A stretch of 64,000 bases of DNA from Ovis canadensis (lineage: Eukaryota > Chordata > Mammalia > Artiodactyla > Bovidae): the NCBI RefSeq assembly GCF_042477335.2, contig NC_091247.1, positions 226,572,001 through 226,636,000 on the forward strand. The letters are read 5' to 3'. Of this stretch, positions 30,401-37,475 are shown piece by piece. Position 1 is the first letter of the stretch. Each line of letters opens with the position of its first letter. A model generated the notes under the pieces. It searched no databases and was not told the origin of the DNA. It was given only the letters and a program-made list of their open reading frames with translations. The translations under genes were made by a program, and so were the position numbers.

Positions 30401-33192
30401 TAAATATTTTTTAGGGACTTCCCTGGAAGATCAGTGGCTAAGACTCTGTGCTCCCAGTGCAGAGGTCCTGGGTTTGATTCCTGGTCAGGGAACTAAGATC
30501 TCACATGCTGCAACTAAGAATTTGCCTGCCACAACTAAAGGTCGTACAGGCTGCAACTGAAAGAACCTGCATGCCGCAACGAAGATCTAAGATCCTGCGT
30601 GCCGCAACTAAGACAAATAAATAACAATAAATATTTAAAGTAAGTGAATGAAGCGTTTCTGAGAAACTGGTCCCATGAGCTGCTCCGTGACAAATGGATC
30701 CCCTGGTGAAATCGCTTGGGGAAACATGCATAGTCCCAAAAGCTCAGGGTACATTGTAACGCATTCAAGGCACTGAGAAGTCCTGCAGCGGAGGGTTTCC
30801 AGAGGACTTTATGGGAGCCAACGTTTCCTAAAGCCACTTGGTCCCAGACCCCTTTTCCCTTCTGTCCCCTGGACCATGCTGTGAGGATGCAGGCTTGGAG
30901 GTGAGCACAAAGGCTGGGCTGAGAGGCGGGAGAGCACAGCCCAGTGTCCTGTCTTCACTGTGATATTTACCTTCTGTGCATCTTGTGAATGGTGCTCCTG
31001 ATGAGAATGAAAACAATAGCAACAGTAACAACCCACGTTTTCCAGAATTCTCCAGTCTGGGGGAAGACCTGGGGATATGGGGACAGGACGGCAGTGGAGG
31101 GCTGATTCACTCACTCCGAGGTTTGCTTCCCCTGGTCTGCACCTCCCCAGAGGTGTGACCTGCCTGTTGGGGAACGTTGGCACCTGCGCCAGCCTTGGTC
31201 TTCTTCTTGATGGGCTCTAGAGGGGCAGCCCTGCTGGGCTGGCGACCCAGCTGCCACCACCCTCTCCCTGGCATTTTGGATCCAGCTCTGTCCATTTTTT
31301 AAGAGTAATTTATTTGTGTAGGCTGACAGGTCTTAGCGGCAACATGCAGAATCTTCAGCTGCGTCATGCACTCTCAGTTGTGGCATGCGGGGTCTAGTTC
31401 CCTGATCAGGGATCCAACCCCTGCCCCCTGCATTGGGAGCACGGATTCTTAGCCACTGGGCCACCAGGGAAGCCCCTGCTCTGTCCATCTGATGCTCCTT
31501 CAACTCTCCTCCGTGGAGAAGGACCCTGCTCACTGGATCCCTGTGGTCCCCACACGGCCTCCAGGGAGCCAGCTGTCACGGAGGACTACACCCCTTGCCT
31601 GGGATGCTGCCGGAGTCCTTGGGGTGGGCTGAAGATGCTCCCCCCACCCCTGTCCTCTATCCTTGGACCAGGACTGTGGCCTGCCCCTCTCCCTCTCTGA
31701 GAGAGTCTTTCTCAGGGGCTCCTGGCCTCCCACACAGCCCACTTCTCAGCCCTCGTAGGAGCCGGGGCGGCGGAAACTTGCAGGGAGGCCTCAGCTCTGC
31801 CTTCGTTATTGCACCTTCATGTCTGGCCTCATGGTTCCAGTTCTGGGTCCACCATCACATTGGTCCACAAGGCAGCTTAGAGAGGCCGCTGGGAGATGCG
31901 CTCTTCCCCTGTACGGAGGAGGGGACAAGGCCCAGGCAGGACACGTGCCTTGTCCGACCTGTGACTTGTGACCTGTTGGAAGCTGGTGCACAGATGTCCA
32001 ACCCAGATCTGCCCAGACCCACCAGGAGGGGACTGGGAGCAGGCTAGGCACCCTCAGGTGGGCTTTGCTTACCTGCCACTCTGCCAGCCGGGCCTCTGGG
32101 CCACTGGTTAGGTTGCCATGGGAACCGCCTGGCCTGGTTGAAGTGGGCTTTGGGACTGGGATGGGCTCCTCAGCCCCAGCTGCTTTGCAGGCGTCAGAGG
32201 GAGACAGACCTGACTCCAGCACTTTCTGTTGTGAGTTCAGACAGGCCCGTGGCCACTCTGAACCTGTCTCCTCATCTACACTTTACCCTCGGAGCTCAGC
32301 TGTTTATGTGGGAGTCTCTATTGCGCACAGGTTCCGGAGCTGCATCAGGAAAGACAGGATGCTTCCTTCTCTGGCTAAAGTCCCCTCACGTGGCAGGACT
32401 CACTCCCAGGTGTCACCTCCACCGGGAAGACTTCCCTGATGCCTGGGCTGGGTGCCTTCCTTGGGGACTGCCTTTCCCCCTAGAAGTGGCCTCCTGGCTG
32501 CATGATGAATCATCTCGCCAACATCTGATGGGGTCTTGTCATTGTAGCTGCACAATGTCACCCTGGCCCTGGAGCTGCTGAAGGAAGGAGGCCTCCTCAG
32601 CTACCCTGTCAACCCTGAAGGTGAGTGCAGGGCTCTCGTGGGCAGGCAGCCTCGTGCCAGGGCCCCTGAGTGGGGCGATGTGTGGGTGCAGCCTCTTGCC
32701 TGGTGTTGGCTAAGTTTTCCTATGAGGGGGCCCCGTGCCCACAGCTCCCACCCACCCTAGTGGAAGATGGTCCTAGGGGGAGGAGATGGGGGACCAAAGT
32801 CCCTGGGGATGGACTGTCCAGAGAGCCAAGTTCTGGAGGAGGTGCTGCACTGGGGGCCCCCCGAGAGGTTGCCTGGGAGGAGGCAGTGGCAGTGCCCTGT
32901 GACGGGTCCTGGGACTCAGGGCTCGCTTGACCAACTGTCCTGGTTTGCCAGGAGTTCTGCCAGGTTTAGCCCTGAGAGTTCATGTCCCAGGAAACCCCTC
33001 GGTCCGGGGCAGGCCTGGACAGATCTGGCCTGATCTTTGCCTCCTGGATCTGACCACTGCCCTGCTCTCTCCCGACCCGCAGACATCGTGAACAAGGACG
33101 CCAAGAGCACGCTGCGAGTCCTCTACAGCCTGTTTCGCAAGCACAAGCTGAAGGAGAGCACGGACGGGGTGCCCCAGAGGTCCCCAAATTAA
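9341..33192 (+). CDS. PARVG: gamma-parvin, complete coding region in 12 exons
   Basis: Gamma-parvin is a cytoplasmic focal-adhesion adaptor of blood cells. Family members bind the kinase-like domain of integrin-linked kinase and paxillin LD motifs through the second CH domain, linking integrins to actin and Rho-family signalling. Coding exons: 9341-9419, 10973-11037, 11842-11944, 12500-12640, 14949-15064, 17009-17064, 19669-19691, 22495-22553, 22773-22841, 25635-25736, 32548-32620, 33083-33192. All introns are GT/AG and all phases match, giving 996 nt or 331 residues plus stop. The first CH domain is roughly residues 43-150 and the second roughly 208-315. There is no signal peptide or membrane segment; the hydrophobic [14 protein letters not shown] stretch (residues 242-255) is part of the CH2 core. 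The start has G at -3 and +4, a good context. No stop or frameshift is seen. Identification rests on near-identity with human PARVG as I remember it; the C-terminal tail after residue 315 and the linker around 185-195 differ most. Confidence 0.97.
9700..9835 (+). repeat. MIR-like remnant in PARVG intron 1
   Basis: TTTTACGGACGAGGAAGCAGG and GAGTCGCGAGCCCGGTGC are eroded forms of the MIR core and tail. Confidence 0.4.
10741..10880. repeat. two TG/GC dinucleotide microsatellites in intron 1
   Basis: An alternating purine-pyrimidine tract GCGCGCGTGTGT... fills 10741-10767. A second TG tract fills about 10849-10872. Both lie about 100-230 bp before exon 2. Confidence 0.95.
10973..11037 (+). CDS. 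PARVG: PARVG coding exon 2
   Basis: The acceptor is CCCTATTTCCAG and the donor is AAAAG|GTGCGG. The exon codes for residues 27-48, including KYLPPTSR and KFEELQK, the conserved leader of parvins just before the first CH domain. It enters in phase 1 and leaves in phase 0. Confidence 0.95.
11842..11944 (+). CDS. PARVG: PARVG coding exon 3 (start of CH1)
   Basis: The acceptor is GGGGCTGCAG and the donor is TTCC|GTAAGT, a near-perfect match to consensus. Residues 49-82 begin [20 protein letters not shown] and include the [14 protein letters not shown] helix, typical of the first CH domain of parvins. The exon leaves in phase 1. Confidence 0.97.
12090..12245 (+). repeat. MIR SINE in intron 3
   Basis: Contains TCTACAGATGAGGAAACTGAG, a phrase like CTTGTCCAAGGTCTCAC, and TTTAACCACTAGACCACACTG, the core and 3' parts of MIR. 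Confidence 0.8.
12500..12640 (+). CDS. PARVG: PARVG coding exon 4 (CH1)
   Basis: The acceptor is TGGTCCTCAG. The split codon C|AG restores Gln83, then [15 protein letters not shown] continues CH1. The exon ends at WSVES with donor GAGA|GTGCGT. It covers residues 83-129 plus one base of Ser130. Confidence 0.96.
12940..13032 (+). repeat. MIR fragment in intron 4
   Basis: CCCATTTTCCAGATTAGAAAA and CTGAGGCTGGAAGGAG resemble the MIR core; it is cut by the BovB that starts next to it. Confidence 0.55.
13033..14139 (-). pseudogene. 5'-truncated BovB LINE with reverse-transcriptase fragment, intron 4
   Basis: A 1.1-kb antisense BovB (RTE clade) copy. Its longest open frame (14091 to 13366, 241 codons) carries the C-terminal half of the reverse transcriptase: [36 protein letters not shown] and then the active-site box. 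The box reads RYSDD instead of the usual YADD. A 9-nt duplication gives VETVETVA (13637-13663), where other copies have one VETV. The frame breaks near 13400. The upstream catalytic region (motif A) is absent because the copy is truncated at about 14139. It cannot code for a working element. Confidence 0.92.
14188..14450 (-). repeat. L1 3' UTR (cetartiodactyl type) with TA microsatellite
   Basis: Antisense L1 tail beginning with a poly-T tract, GGTTGGTTTATAACATTGAG and TTCTGCTGTACAGAAAAG, then a TA-rich tract at 14264-14300. Located in PARVG intron 4. Confidence 0.8.
14452..14622 (-). repeat. Bov-tA SINE, truncated
   Basis: Antisense copy from CACCAGGCCCCTCTGTTCAT to GAGTTGCCAGGAAAGCCCC; lacks the tail end. 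Confidence 0.88.
14949..15064 (+). CDS. PARVG: PARVG coding exon 5 (end of CH1)
   Basis: The acceptor is CTTCTCCCAG and the donor is GGAG|GTAAGG. Residues 130-168 include the [19 protein letters not shown] helix and [10 protein letters not shown], the usual end of parvin CH1. It enters in phase 1 and leaves in phase 0. Confidence 0.96.
15810..16707 (+). repeat. CATT/CATC/CACC tandem array, PARVG intron 5
   Basis: About 0.9 kb of degenerate 4-bp units (CATT, CATC, CACC, CACT) with the C-rich strand on plus. A rare variant block ATTAACCTTTCC recurs at 15961 and 16239, with a related ATTAACCTTCCC at 16636, so larger duplications have occurred. The array ends about 300 bp before exon 6. Confidence 0.95.
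17009..17064 (+). CDS. PARVG: PARVG coding exon 6 (inter-domain linker)
   Basis: The acceptor is TCTCTCCTAG. The exon codes for residues 169-186 ([18 protein letters not shown]) and ends with two bases of Gly187. The donor GCGG|GTGAGG lies inside a run of four G-tracts (17059-17081). Cys169 opens the exon; I recall Ser at this place in human. Confidence 0.93.
17059..17081 (+). other. G-quadruplex motif across the exon 6 donor
   Basis: Four G-tracts (17059-17061, 17063-17065, 17072-17075, 17077-17081) with loops of 1, 6 and 1 bases satisfy the usual G4 pattern. The splice donor GT (17065-17066) is inside it. Confidence 0.6.
17935..18215. repeat. two MIR-like remnants in intron 6
   Basis: 17940-18050 reads like sense MIR (GGCCTACTGTGTGCAGGGCA). 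18055-18215 reads like antisense MIR (GAGTCACTCCCTCTCTCTGAG, TGTCGTGAGGGTTATAGATG). Confidence 0.5.
19216..19425 (+). repeat. Bov-tA SINE in intron 6
   Basis: Sense copy from CCTCCCAGGTGGTGCTAAG to CACGACTGAAGCGACTTAGC. It lies about 245 bp before micro-exon 7. Confidence 0.92.
19669..19691 (+). CDS. PARVG: PARVG coding exon 7, 23-nt micro-exon
   Basis: Only 23 nt long: acceptor TTTCTCTTTAG after a long pyrimidine tract, donor TCAA|GTGAGT. It completes Gly187, codes PDKDEPS (188-194) and gives the first base of Lys195. Skipping it would shift the frame, so it must be included for a full protein. It is supported by phase on both sides and by the DKDEP motif shared with human. Confidence 0.92.
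19805..19978 (+). repeat. Bov-tA SINE, 5'-truncated, intron 7
   Basis: Sense copy beginning inside the tRNA-like part at ACATAAGAGACGCAGGTTCG and ending CACGACTGAAGCAACGTAGC; very similar to the copy at 19216. Confidence 0.9.
20105..20338 (-). repeat. MIR SINE in intron 7
   Basis: Antisense MIR: GTGTGGGCTCTGGGGCCAGG, CATGTGAACTTTGGTGAGTG, TCTGTGCCTCAGGGTCCTCA, and TACCCACCTCTTAGGCTGG. Confidence 0.85.
20455..21155 (+). repeat. minisatellite of CATC-type units with 172-bp higher order, intron 7
   Basis: The basic block is about 32 bp (TCTATGCA followed by six CATC-like tetranucleotides, often with CCCACTCGTC or CCCACTCACC). A marker variant ATTCATCCAACC occurs at 20586, 20758, 20898 and 21070, giving spacings of 172, 140 and 172 bp; the short interval equals 172 minus one 32-bp block. 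All three plus frames stay open because the unit is 4 bp and stop-free; this is not a protein. Confidence 0.95.
21595..21700 (+). repeat. MIR-like fragment, intron 7
   Basis: CACTAATGAGGGAACTGGAG, then AGGTGAAGTGACTTGTTCAG and GTCACACAGTGGCTGGC. Confidence 0.6.
22148..22363 (+). repeat. Bov-tA SINE in intron 7
   Basis: Sense copy from GGGCTTTCCAAGTGGTGCTA to GACACGACTGAGCAACTAAC, about 130 bp before exon 8. Confidence 0.93.
22495..22553 (+). CDS. PARVG: PARVG coding exon 8
   Basis: The acceptor is TGTCTGCAG and the donor is AGAG|GTAGAG. Residues 195-214 read [20 protein letters not shown], the conserved lead-in to the second CH domain. Phase 1 in, phase 0 out. Confidence 0.96.
22773..22841 (+). 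CDS. PARVG: PARVG coding exon 9 (start of CH2)
   Basis: The acceptor is TTTCCTGGACAG and the donor is TCAG|GTAAGG. It holds 23 whole codons, residues 215-237, including [14 protein letters not shown] and SVQNLDTQ. In the parvin family this region begins the CH2 domain that contacts integrin-linked kinase and paxillin LD motifs. Confidence 0.96.
23177..23383 (+). repeat. Bov-tA SINE in intron 9
   Basis: Sense copy from GACTTCCCTGGTGGCTCTAC to AGAGACTTAGCACGCACAC. Confidence 0.93.
23835..24290 (+). repeat. MIR SINE split by a later Bov-tA insertion, intron 9
   Basis: MIR sense halves lie at 23835-24003 (CCCATTTTACAGATAAGCAC, ATCCAAGGTCACACAGAG) and 24231-24290 (CACTTGAACCCCGGCTGC). An antisense Bov-tA (about 24004-24230) sits between them. 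Direct repeats GATTAAGTGG (23994-24003) and GACTAAATGG (24231-24240) mark the duplicated target. Confidence 0.9.
24365..24520 (-). repeat. MIR-like remnant, intron 9
   Basis: TAGCTGTGTGAACTTGGACC and CTTCTTTTAAAATGGGTAC match antisense MIR. Confidence 0.6.
24538..24833 (+). repeat. tandem pair of Bov-tA SINEs, first one cut short
   Basis: The first copy (24538-24649) stops in the middle at CCAGTATTCTTGG. The second (24650-24833) begins at once with CTTCCCTGGTGGCCCAGCTG. Either an insertion into a full copy followed by loss of the remainder, or unequal recombination, would explain it. Confidence 0.9.
24840..25420. other. AT-rich intron 9 sequence, nothing recognised
   Basis: No repeat family or gene recognised. 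Confidence 0.4.
25420..25605 (+). repeat. MIR SINE just before exon 10
   Basis: CATGTGCTGTGTGCTAGGCA, GAGGCTCAGAGAGGCTGTGT and GTAACAGGCAGAGTGGGATC. It ends about 30 bp before the exon 10 acceptor. Confidence 0.7.
25635..25736 (+). CDS. PARVG: PARVG coding exon 10 (CH2)
   Basis: The acceptor is CCTTTGCAG and the donor is AATG|GTAAGT. It holds 34 whole codons, residues 238-271. [16 protein letters not shown] and [12 protein letters not shown] form the hydrophobic core helices of the second CH domain. Confidence 0.96.
25930..26540 (+). repeat. CATC/CATT tandem array, PARVG intron 10
   Basis: About 0.6 kb of degenerate CATC, CACC, CATT units with frequent CATCATCC interruptions; C-rich strand on plus. 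Starts about 190 bp after exon 10. It lacks the TCTATGCA marker that punctuates the intron 7 array. Confidence 0.95.
27110..27240 (+). repeat. L2-like fragment, intron 10
   Basis: TGTTCCCCTGGTGGGAACGTC resembles the L2 phrase around CTGTTCCCTCTGCCTGGAAC. Diverged. Confidence 0.4.
27434..27550 (-). repeat. Bov-tA SINE, truncated
   Basis: Antisense fragment from CAGTCGCTCAAAGTGTCTGA to GGGTGGGTTGCTGCCCC; the tRNA-like half is missing. Confidence 0.88.
27884..27917 (+). other. G-rich tract with quadruplex potential, intron 10
   Basis: GGGAGG, GGTTGGGGGTGGTGGTGGG and AGGGGG follow one another, then GGGCCCT is repeated three times. Confidence 0.45.
28370..28475 (+). repeat. MIR fragment, intron 10
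   Basis: CCATTTTACAGAAGGGAAAAC then TGAGGCCCCAGAGGCTGTGG fits the MIR core. Confidence 0.65.
28684..28800 (+). repeat. old interspersed repeat, family not fixed
   Basis: CTGTATTAGTCAGCTACTGC, GTGTAACAAACAACCCAAAT and AGTGGCTTAAAACTGCAAAC belong to a well-known mammalian repeat family whose name I cannot assign safely. Confidence 0.5.
30413..30640 (+). repeat. CHR-type SINE, intron 10
   Basis: Sense copy: AGGGACTTCCCTGGAAGATC, CTGGGTTTGATTCCTGGTCA, CTAAGATCTCACATGCTGCA, ending in the AATAAATAACAATAAA tail. Confidence 0.9.
31296..31478 (-). repeat. CHR-type SINE, intron 10
   Basis: Antisense copy starting at the A-rich tail (TTTTTTAAGAGTAATTTATT) and ending GGGCCACCAGGGAAGCCCC. Confidence 0.9.
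32548..32620 (+). CDS. PARVG: PARVG coding exon 11 (CH2)
   Basis: The acceptor is TCATTGTAG and the donor is GAAG|GTGAGT. Residues 272-295 read [20 protein letters not shown] and then VNPE. It follows the largest intron of the gene (about 6.8 kb). It leaves in phase 1. Confidence 0.95.
33083..33192 (+). CDS. PARVG: PARVG coding exon 12 and stop codon
   Basis: The acceptor is CCGACCCGCAG. G|AC restores Asp296, then [20 protein letters not shown] closes CH2, followed by a short basic tail ([15 protein letters not shown]) and TAA at 33190-33192. STLRVLY is a parvin-family signature near the C-terminus. Confidence 0.96.
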
Positions 33193-33400
33193 TCCTCACA
33201 GCCCCCAGAGCTCCTCCTCACGGCCTGCCTGCCAGGTGCCGCTGGAGGGCCAGGGCCGCGGAGGGCCTCCTCGCGGTGCAGCCAGCCCTGGGCCTCCCAC
33301 TCTTGCTCTGCGTGTCTGTGGCATGCCCGCCCCTCCCCCGTCTCCTGTTTCCGTCTGTCTGAAAATCTTTGAACTCAATTAGGCGTGGTTTCTTTCTGAG
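33193..33400 (+). other. PARVG: probable PARVG 3' untranslated region
   Basis: Sequence directly after the stop codon. I find no AATAAA or ATTAAA on the plus strand in the next 250 bases, so the cleavage site cannot be placed. A TG-rich stretch lies near 33400. The end coordinate is a guess. Confidence 0.4.
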
Positions 33401-34230
33401 CCAACCTCTGATCTCGCCTGGTTTATTTTAACAAATGGATCTCTGGGAGGGGTGTGGGGAGCCTGCCGCTGTCCTGGGAAGGTCCCCCTTAAATATGCAT
33501 GGATATGAGCTGAGCCCCAATGCAGGCTCCCTCCGCACGGGGCAGGCGAGGGAGGGGTTCAGGAGCTTGTCTGCAGGGCCACCGCCAGGCAGCTGTGAGA
33601 GGCTCGGTGGCGCTGACCTTCAGGGGGGCTGAGGGGCTGACCCTGGAGTAGGAGGACCCTCAAGTGTCAGTGCTGACCCGATGGCGAGACCCGCCTGCCA
33701 CACTCAGCTACTGGTGTCGACCTGCCTCTCACAAGGGGGTGACGGGCCCAGGATCACCCTCCAGAGGCAGGAGCCCCATGTGGCTCCAAAACCAGGCCCG
33801 TGCCCCTCAGGAAAGTCAGCTCAGTTACTTGCCAGAGGAGCCGAGGCCCAGGCCCACCCCACAGCCACGATGGTGAGTTTCACCCAGAAGTCACAGAGAT
33901 GTCCTCGTGGCTGGTTAGCAGGTTGAACCGACTCCCTGTCTGTCCCCAGGGAGCTGCCGCGTTGCTCTCTCCAGGGATACTGGGCACTTGCTAGCTATGT
34001 TTCTCGAAGCAAGAGTCCCTGTAACAGGATGGAACAGGGGTTCCTGGAGCTGACAGCTGATGGGAACAAACCTGGAGGAGGCTCTGCGAGCAGAAGTGAG
34101 GGTCGGTGGGCGAGGCCAGAGGGGCTGGATCCGGCTGGCCCTGGGCCCCTGCCCTGCCCTCCCAGCTCCAAGGCTCTGTAAGGACAGAGCCCACTAGGTC
34201 TGAAGCTGTCGCTGTTTGATAGCTTTGAAT
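33401..34230. other. single-copy intergenic DNA after PARVG
   Basis: Non-repetitive. No exon, RNA gene or repeat recognised. Confidence 0.4.
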
Positions 34231-34440
34231 CTGGGGAGGGGCTGGTGGCTCAGACGGTAAAGTGTCTGTCTGCCTACAATGCGGGAGACCTGGGTTTGAT
34301 TCCTGGGTTAGCAAGATCCCCTGGAGAAGGAAATGGCAACCCACTCCAGTACTCTTGCCTGGAACATCCCATGATGGAGGAGCCTGGTAGGCTACAGTCC
34401 ATGGGGTCGCAAAGAGTCGGACATGACTGAGTGACTTCAC
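34231..34440 (+). repeat. Bov-tA SINE
   Basis: Sense copy from GGGGCTGGTGGCTCAGACGG to GACATGACTGAGTGACTTCAC. Confidence 0.93.
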
Positions 34441-34854
34441 TTTCTTTCTTTGGCTTTGGGGCAGGGGGCCGGCGTGGGCCAGGCCCTCTTTGCCCGACCA
34501 GTGAGTGGAGCTCGGAGGATGTATGGAGCTCTGTATGGGGAGTGACTGACACCAAGAACCCTTGGACCAGGCGTCTGAGTGTGAGATAGTCTCAGGGTAG
34601 TCTCACTCTACCCCACCCCACCCACCTGCTCCCCTCCAACTCACAGGTAATTAGGGTGAGGGTGGGGCCCCGTGATGGGATTAGCATCCTTAGAAGACAA
34701 AGAGAGATCAGACCGGTCTCTGCCGTATGAGGACATAGCAAGAAGGTGGCCATCTGCAGACCAGGAAGAGGGGCCCTCTCCAGGTACCAAATCACCGGGG
34801 ACCTCCATCTTGGACTTCCCAGGTATCAGAACTGTGATAAATAAAAAGTCTGCT

Positions 34855-35222
34855 TTTTGGTTGTTTTCTTTTTTAATAATTTTTTTTGTTTGGTTAGTTA
34901 CTTTTGGCTGTTCTGGGTCTTTGTTGCCTTGCGTGGGCTTGCTCTCGCTGCAGCGAGCAGGGGCCACTCTCTCCTTGTGACGTGCAGGCTCCTTGACGCA
35001 CTGGCATCTCTCGTTGTGGAGCACGGGCTCCAGGACGTACAGGCTTCAGCAGTAGGTGCACATGGGCTCGGCAGCTGTGGTTCCTGGGCGCAGAAGTTGT
35101 GCTTCGGTGCACGGGGCTCATTGCTCCACGGCATGCGGGATTCTCCGGAGCCAGGGACTGAACCCACGTCTCCTGCACTGGCAGACAGATTCTTATCCCC
35201 TGCACCACCAGGGAAGTCCTAA
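34855..35222 (-). repeat. CHR-type SINE, long copy
   Basis: Antisense copy: AT-rich tail at 34855-34895, repeated GGCTCC/CACGGGCTCCAGG phrases, then CAGGGACTGAACCCACGTC and CACCACCAGGGAAGTCC at the tRNA-like end. Confidence 0.88.
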
Positions 35223-35284
35223 CTGTCTGTTTTTAAAAGCTGCCCAGTCTATGATATTTTATTATAGCACCCAGAGCTGACTAA

Positions 35285-35966
35285 CAGATTCTCAGTACCA
35301 TTACCCGTCAGAGAAATAAAATTAAAACCACAACGAGATTCCACTACACGCCACACTGAAAACACTGACAATAGCAAGTGTTGACAAGGATGTAGTGCGA
35401 TTAGAATTCTCATATGTTGCTGGTGGGATGCAAAATGGTACGTTTACTTGAGAGAACAGTTTGGCAGTTTCTTATAAAGTAACACATACACTCACCATAC
35501 GACCTAGCCATTTCACTGCTAGGTATTTATCCAAGAAAAATGAGAACATATGTCTACACAAAGACTTAGACATGAATAGCAATACTATTCATAAAAACCA
35601 AAGACTGGGAAGAACCCGAATGTCCATCTCCAGCAAAAGCATAAAGGAATCAGAGTGTCTCCATACAACGGGCTTCTGCTCAGCGACATAGAGAGAAGGG
35701 TGTTGATACAAAAACAGCCTGGATGCCGTCAACAGCGCTAGGCTAAGGGAATGAAATGGGACGCCAGAGGCTACACATTTATAAGAAATTCTAGAAAAGG
35801 TGCAGCCCTGGCGATAGAATGCAGATCAGTGTTTTCCAGGCTGGCAGGAGAGGAATCTGGGGTGATGGGAGTGCTCTGTGGGGTCGTTGTGCTCACGTGA
35901 CTGTCCACCTTTTTTCAAACTCATCATATCACACACTTAAAATTGGGAAAAGTTCCTTTTCGTACG
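35285..35966 (+). repeat. L1 3' region, old copy
   Basis: Sense L1 ORF2 end and 3' UTR: TTGCTGGTGGGATGCAAAATG, GCTAGGTATTTATCCAAGAA, TAAAAACCAAAGACTGGGAAG, and the ending CACACTTAAAATTGGG. Confidence 0.88.
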
Positions 35967-35971
35967 TTGTT

Positions 35972-36092
35972 GCTGCTGTTCGGTTGCTAAGTCGTGTCTG
36001 ACTCTCTGTGACCCCATGGACTGCAGCTTGCTAGGCTTCCCTGTCCTTCACCATCTCCCGGATTTGGCTCAAACTCATGTCCATTGTGTGGA
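35972..36092 (-). repeat. BovB/Bov-tA tail fragment
   Basis: GTTCGGTTGCTAAGTCGTGTC through CAAACTCATGTCCATTGTGTG, an antisense BovB 3' fragment inserted next to the L1. Confidence 0.85.
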
Positions 36093-36744
36093 CAGTATTC
36101 CTCAATAAACCTACAAAAATGAAATTTTTTTCTAACTTGTTTTCAAGCTGAAAAAGAGTGAGGGCGGAGGACGCGGCGGGGAGGCCTGCGGAAGGGAGGG
36201 AGCAAAGACCCTGAGGATTTGCGGTAGGAGGGGGGTGGACTTCATGCTTTCTCTCCTTGGAGCCTGGTGAGAAACCAGCTGGTAACCTGGGGCCTCGAGG
36301 CATGTGACTGCTTATGAGTGGGGAAGCCTGAGCCTGCCTAAATGAGCCTGGGTGAATGCCCACGGGAAGGCTCTGGATGAGAAAAGATTAAACGTGAGAG
36401 GGAGCATCTTATAGGAGGGAGGCACCTGGGCTGGTGGGCAGGAGCTGGGCTCCAGGGACAAGGAGGGGTGCCTGGGATGGGAGGCTGGTGGGAAGGTGGG
36501 TATGGGAACAGAGAGAGAGACCACCCAGTGCCAACCCGCCTGCTGCTCTTCGGCGATTGTCCCAGCCTTTTGATGATCTCTTAATCCCTTATAATATCTC
36601 TCTTGCTCGGAAATCCACTTTGATTCTAATGCAGCTCCTTACAAGCTTTCTTTCAGTGTTAGCAGGGAATCTTTTCTCTTCTTTTCCTTGTAAAGGATCT
36701 GTGTCTTTATGTAAGAGAGTTTTTACGGAAAATGTTTCTGCCCA

Positions 36745-36843
36745 CACTGAGAGGCATCTTAGCTCCCTGACCAGGGGTCAAGCCCACACCCTCTGCTTTG
36801 GAAGCATGGAGGTTCAACCACCGGACCGCCAGGGAAGTCCCCT
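36745..36843 (-). repeat. CHR-type SINE fragment
   Basis: AGCTCCCTGACCAGGGGTCA and CCACCGGACCGCCAGGGAAG. Confidence 0.85.
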
Positions 36844-36929
36844 CAAGAGGCTTTCCTATAGACCCAAATAGCTATGTCTTTTTATCTGATCTGAATGTCT
36901 CTGCATTTTAAGTGGAAGGTTGCATCCAT

Positions 36930-37200
36930 TAAAATTCTTTTATTGTGGTAAAATACACATAATGAAATTTTCCATTTTAGGCCTTGTAACATGTGCGGTT
37001 CAGTGCATTAAGTACCCTGCGTGGCAGGGTCACCCCCATCTCAAGAACTCTGTTCATTTTGCAAGACTGAAACTCAATACCTGTTAGGCTGTAACTCGTC
37101 ATCCCCACCTCTCCAGCCCCTGGCAACCACCAGGCTCCTGCCTGACCAGACCCATATTTTGAACTGCCCAGGGCCCCTTGGGGTTCCCACCCCAAACTCA
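36930..37200 (-). repeat. L1 3' UTR fragment
   Basis: TTTTATTGTGGTAAAATACAC, GTTCAGTGCATTAAGTACCC and AGCCCCTGGCAACCACCAGG match antisense L1MA/L1MB-type UTR. Confidence 0.8.
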
Positions 37201-37259
37201 TCAGACTGAAGTCAGAACTTACCCCTTCTGCTGTCCTGCCTCCTGACTCCCCAGCCCTT

Positions 37260-37475
37260 TTTCCAGCCTCAGTGGTGAAGAATCCGCCTGCAGTGCAGGA
37301 GACACAGGAGACGTGGGTTTGATCTCTGGGTCAGGAAGATCCCCTGGAGGAGAGCATGGCCACCCACTCCAGTATTCTTGCCTGGGAAATCCCACGGACC
37401 GAAGAGCCTGGCAAGCTATAGTCCATGGGGTCACAAAGAGTCGGACATGGCTGAGGTGACTGAGCGCGCACACCA
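37260..37475 (+). repeat. Bov-tA SINE
   Basis: Sense copy from CAGCCTCAGTGGTGAAGAAT to GACATGGCTGAGGTGACTG. Confidence 0.92.
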
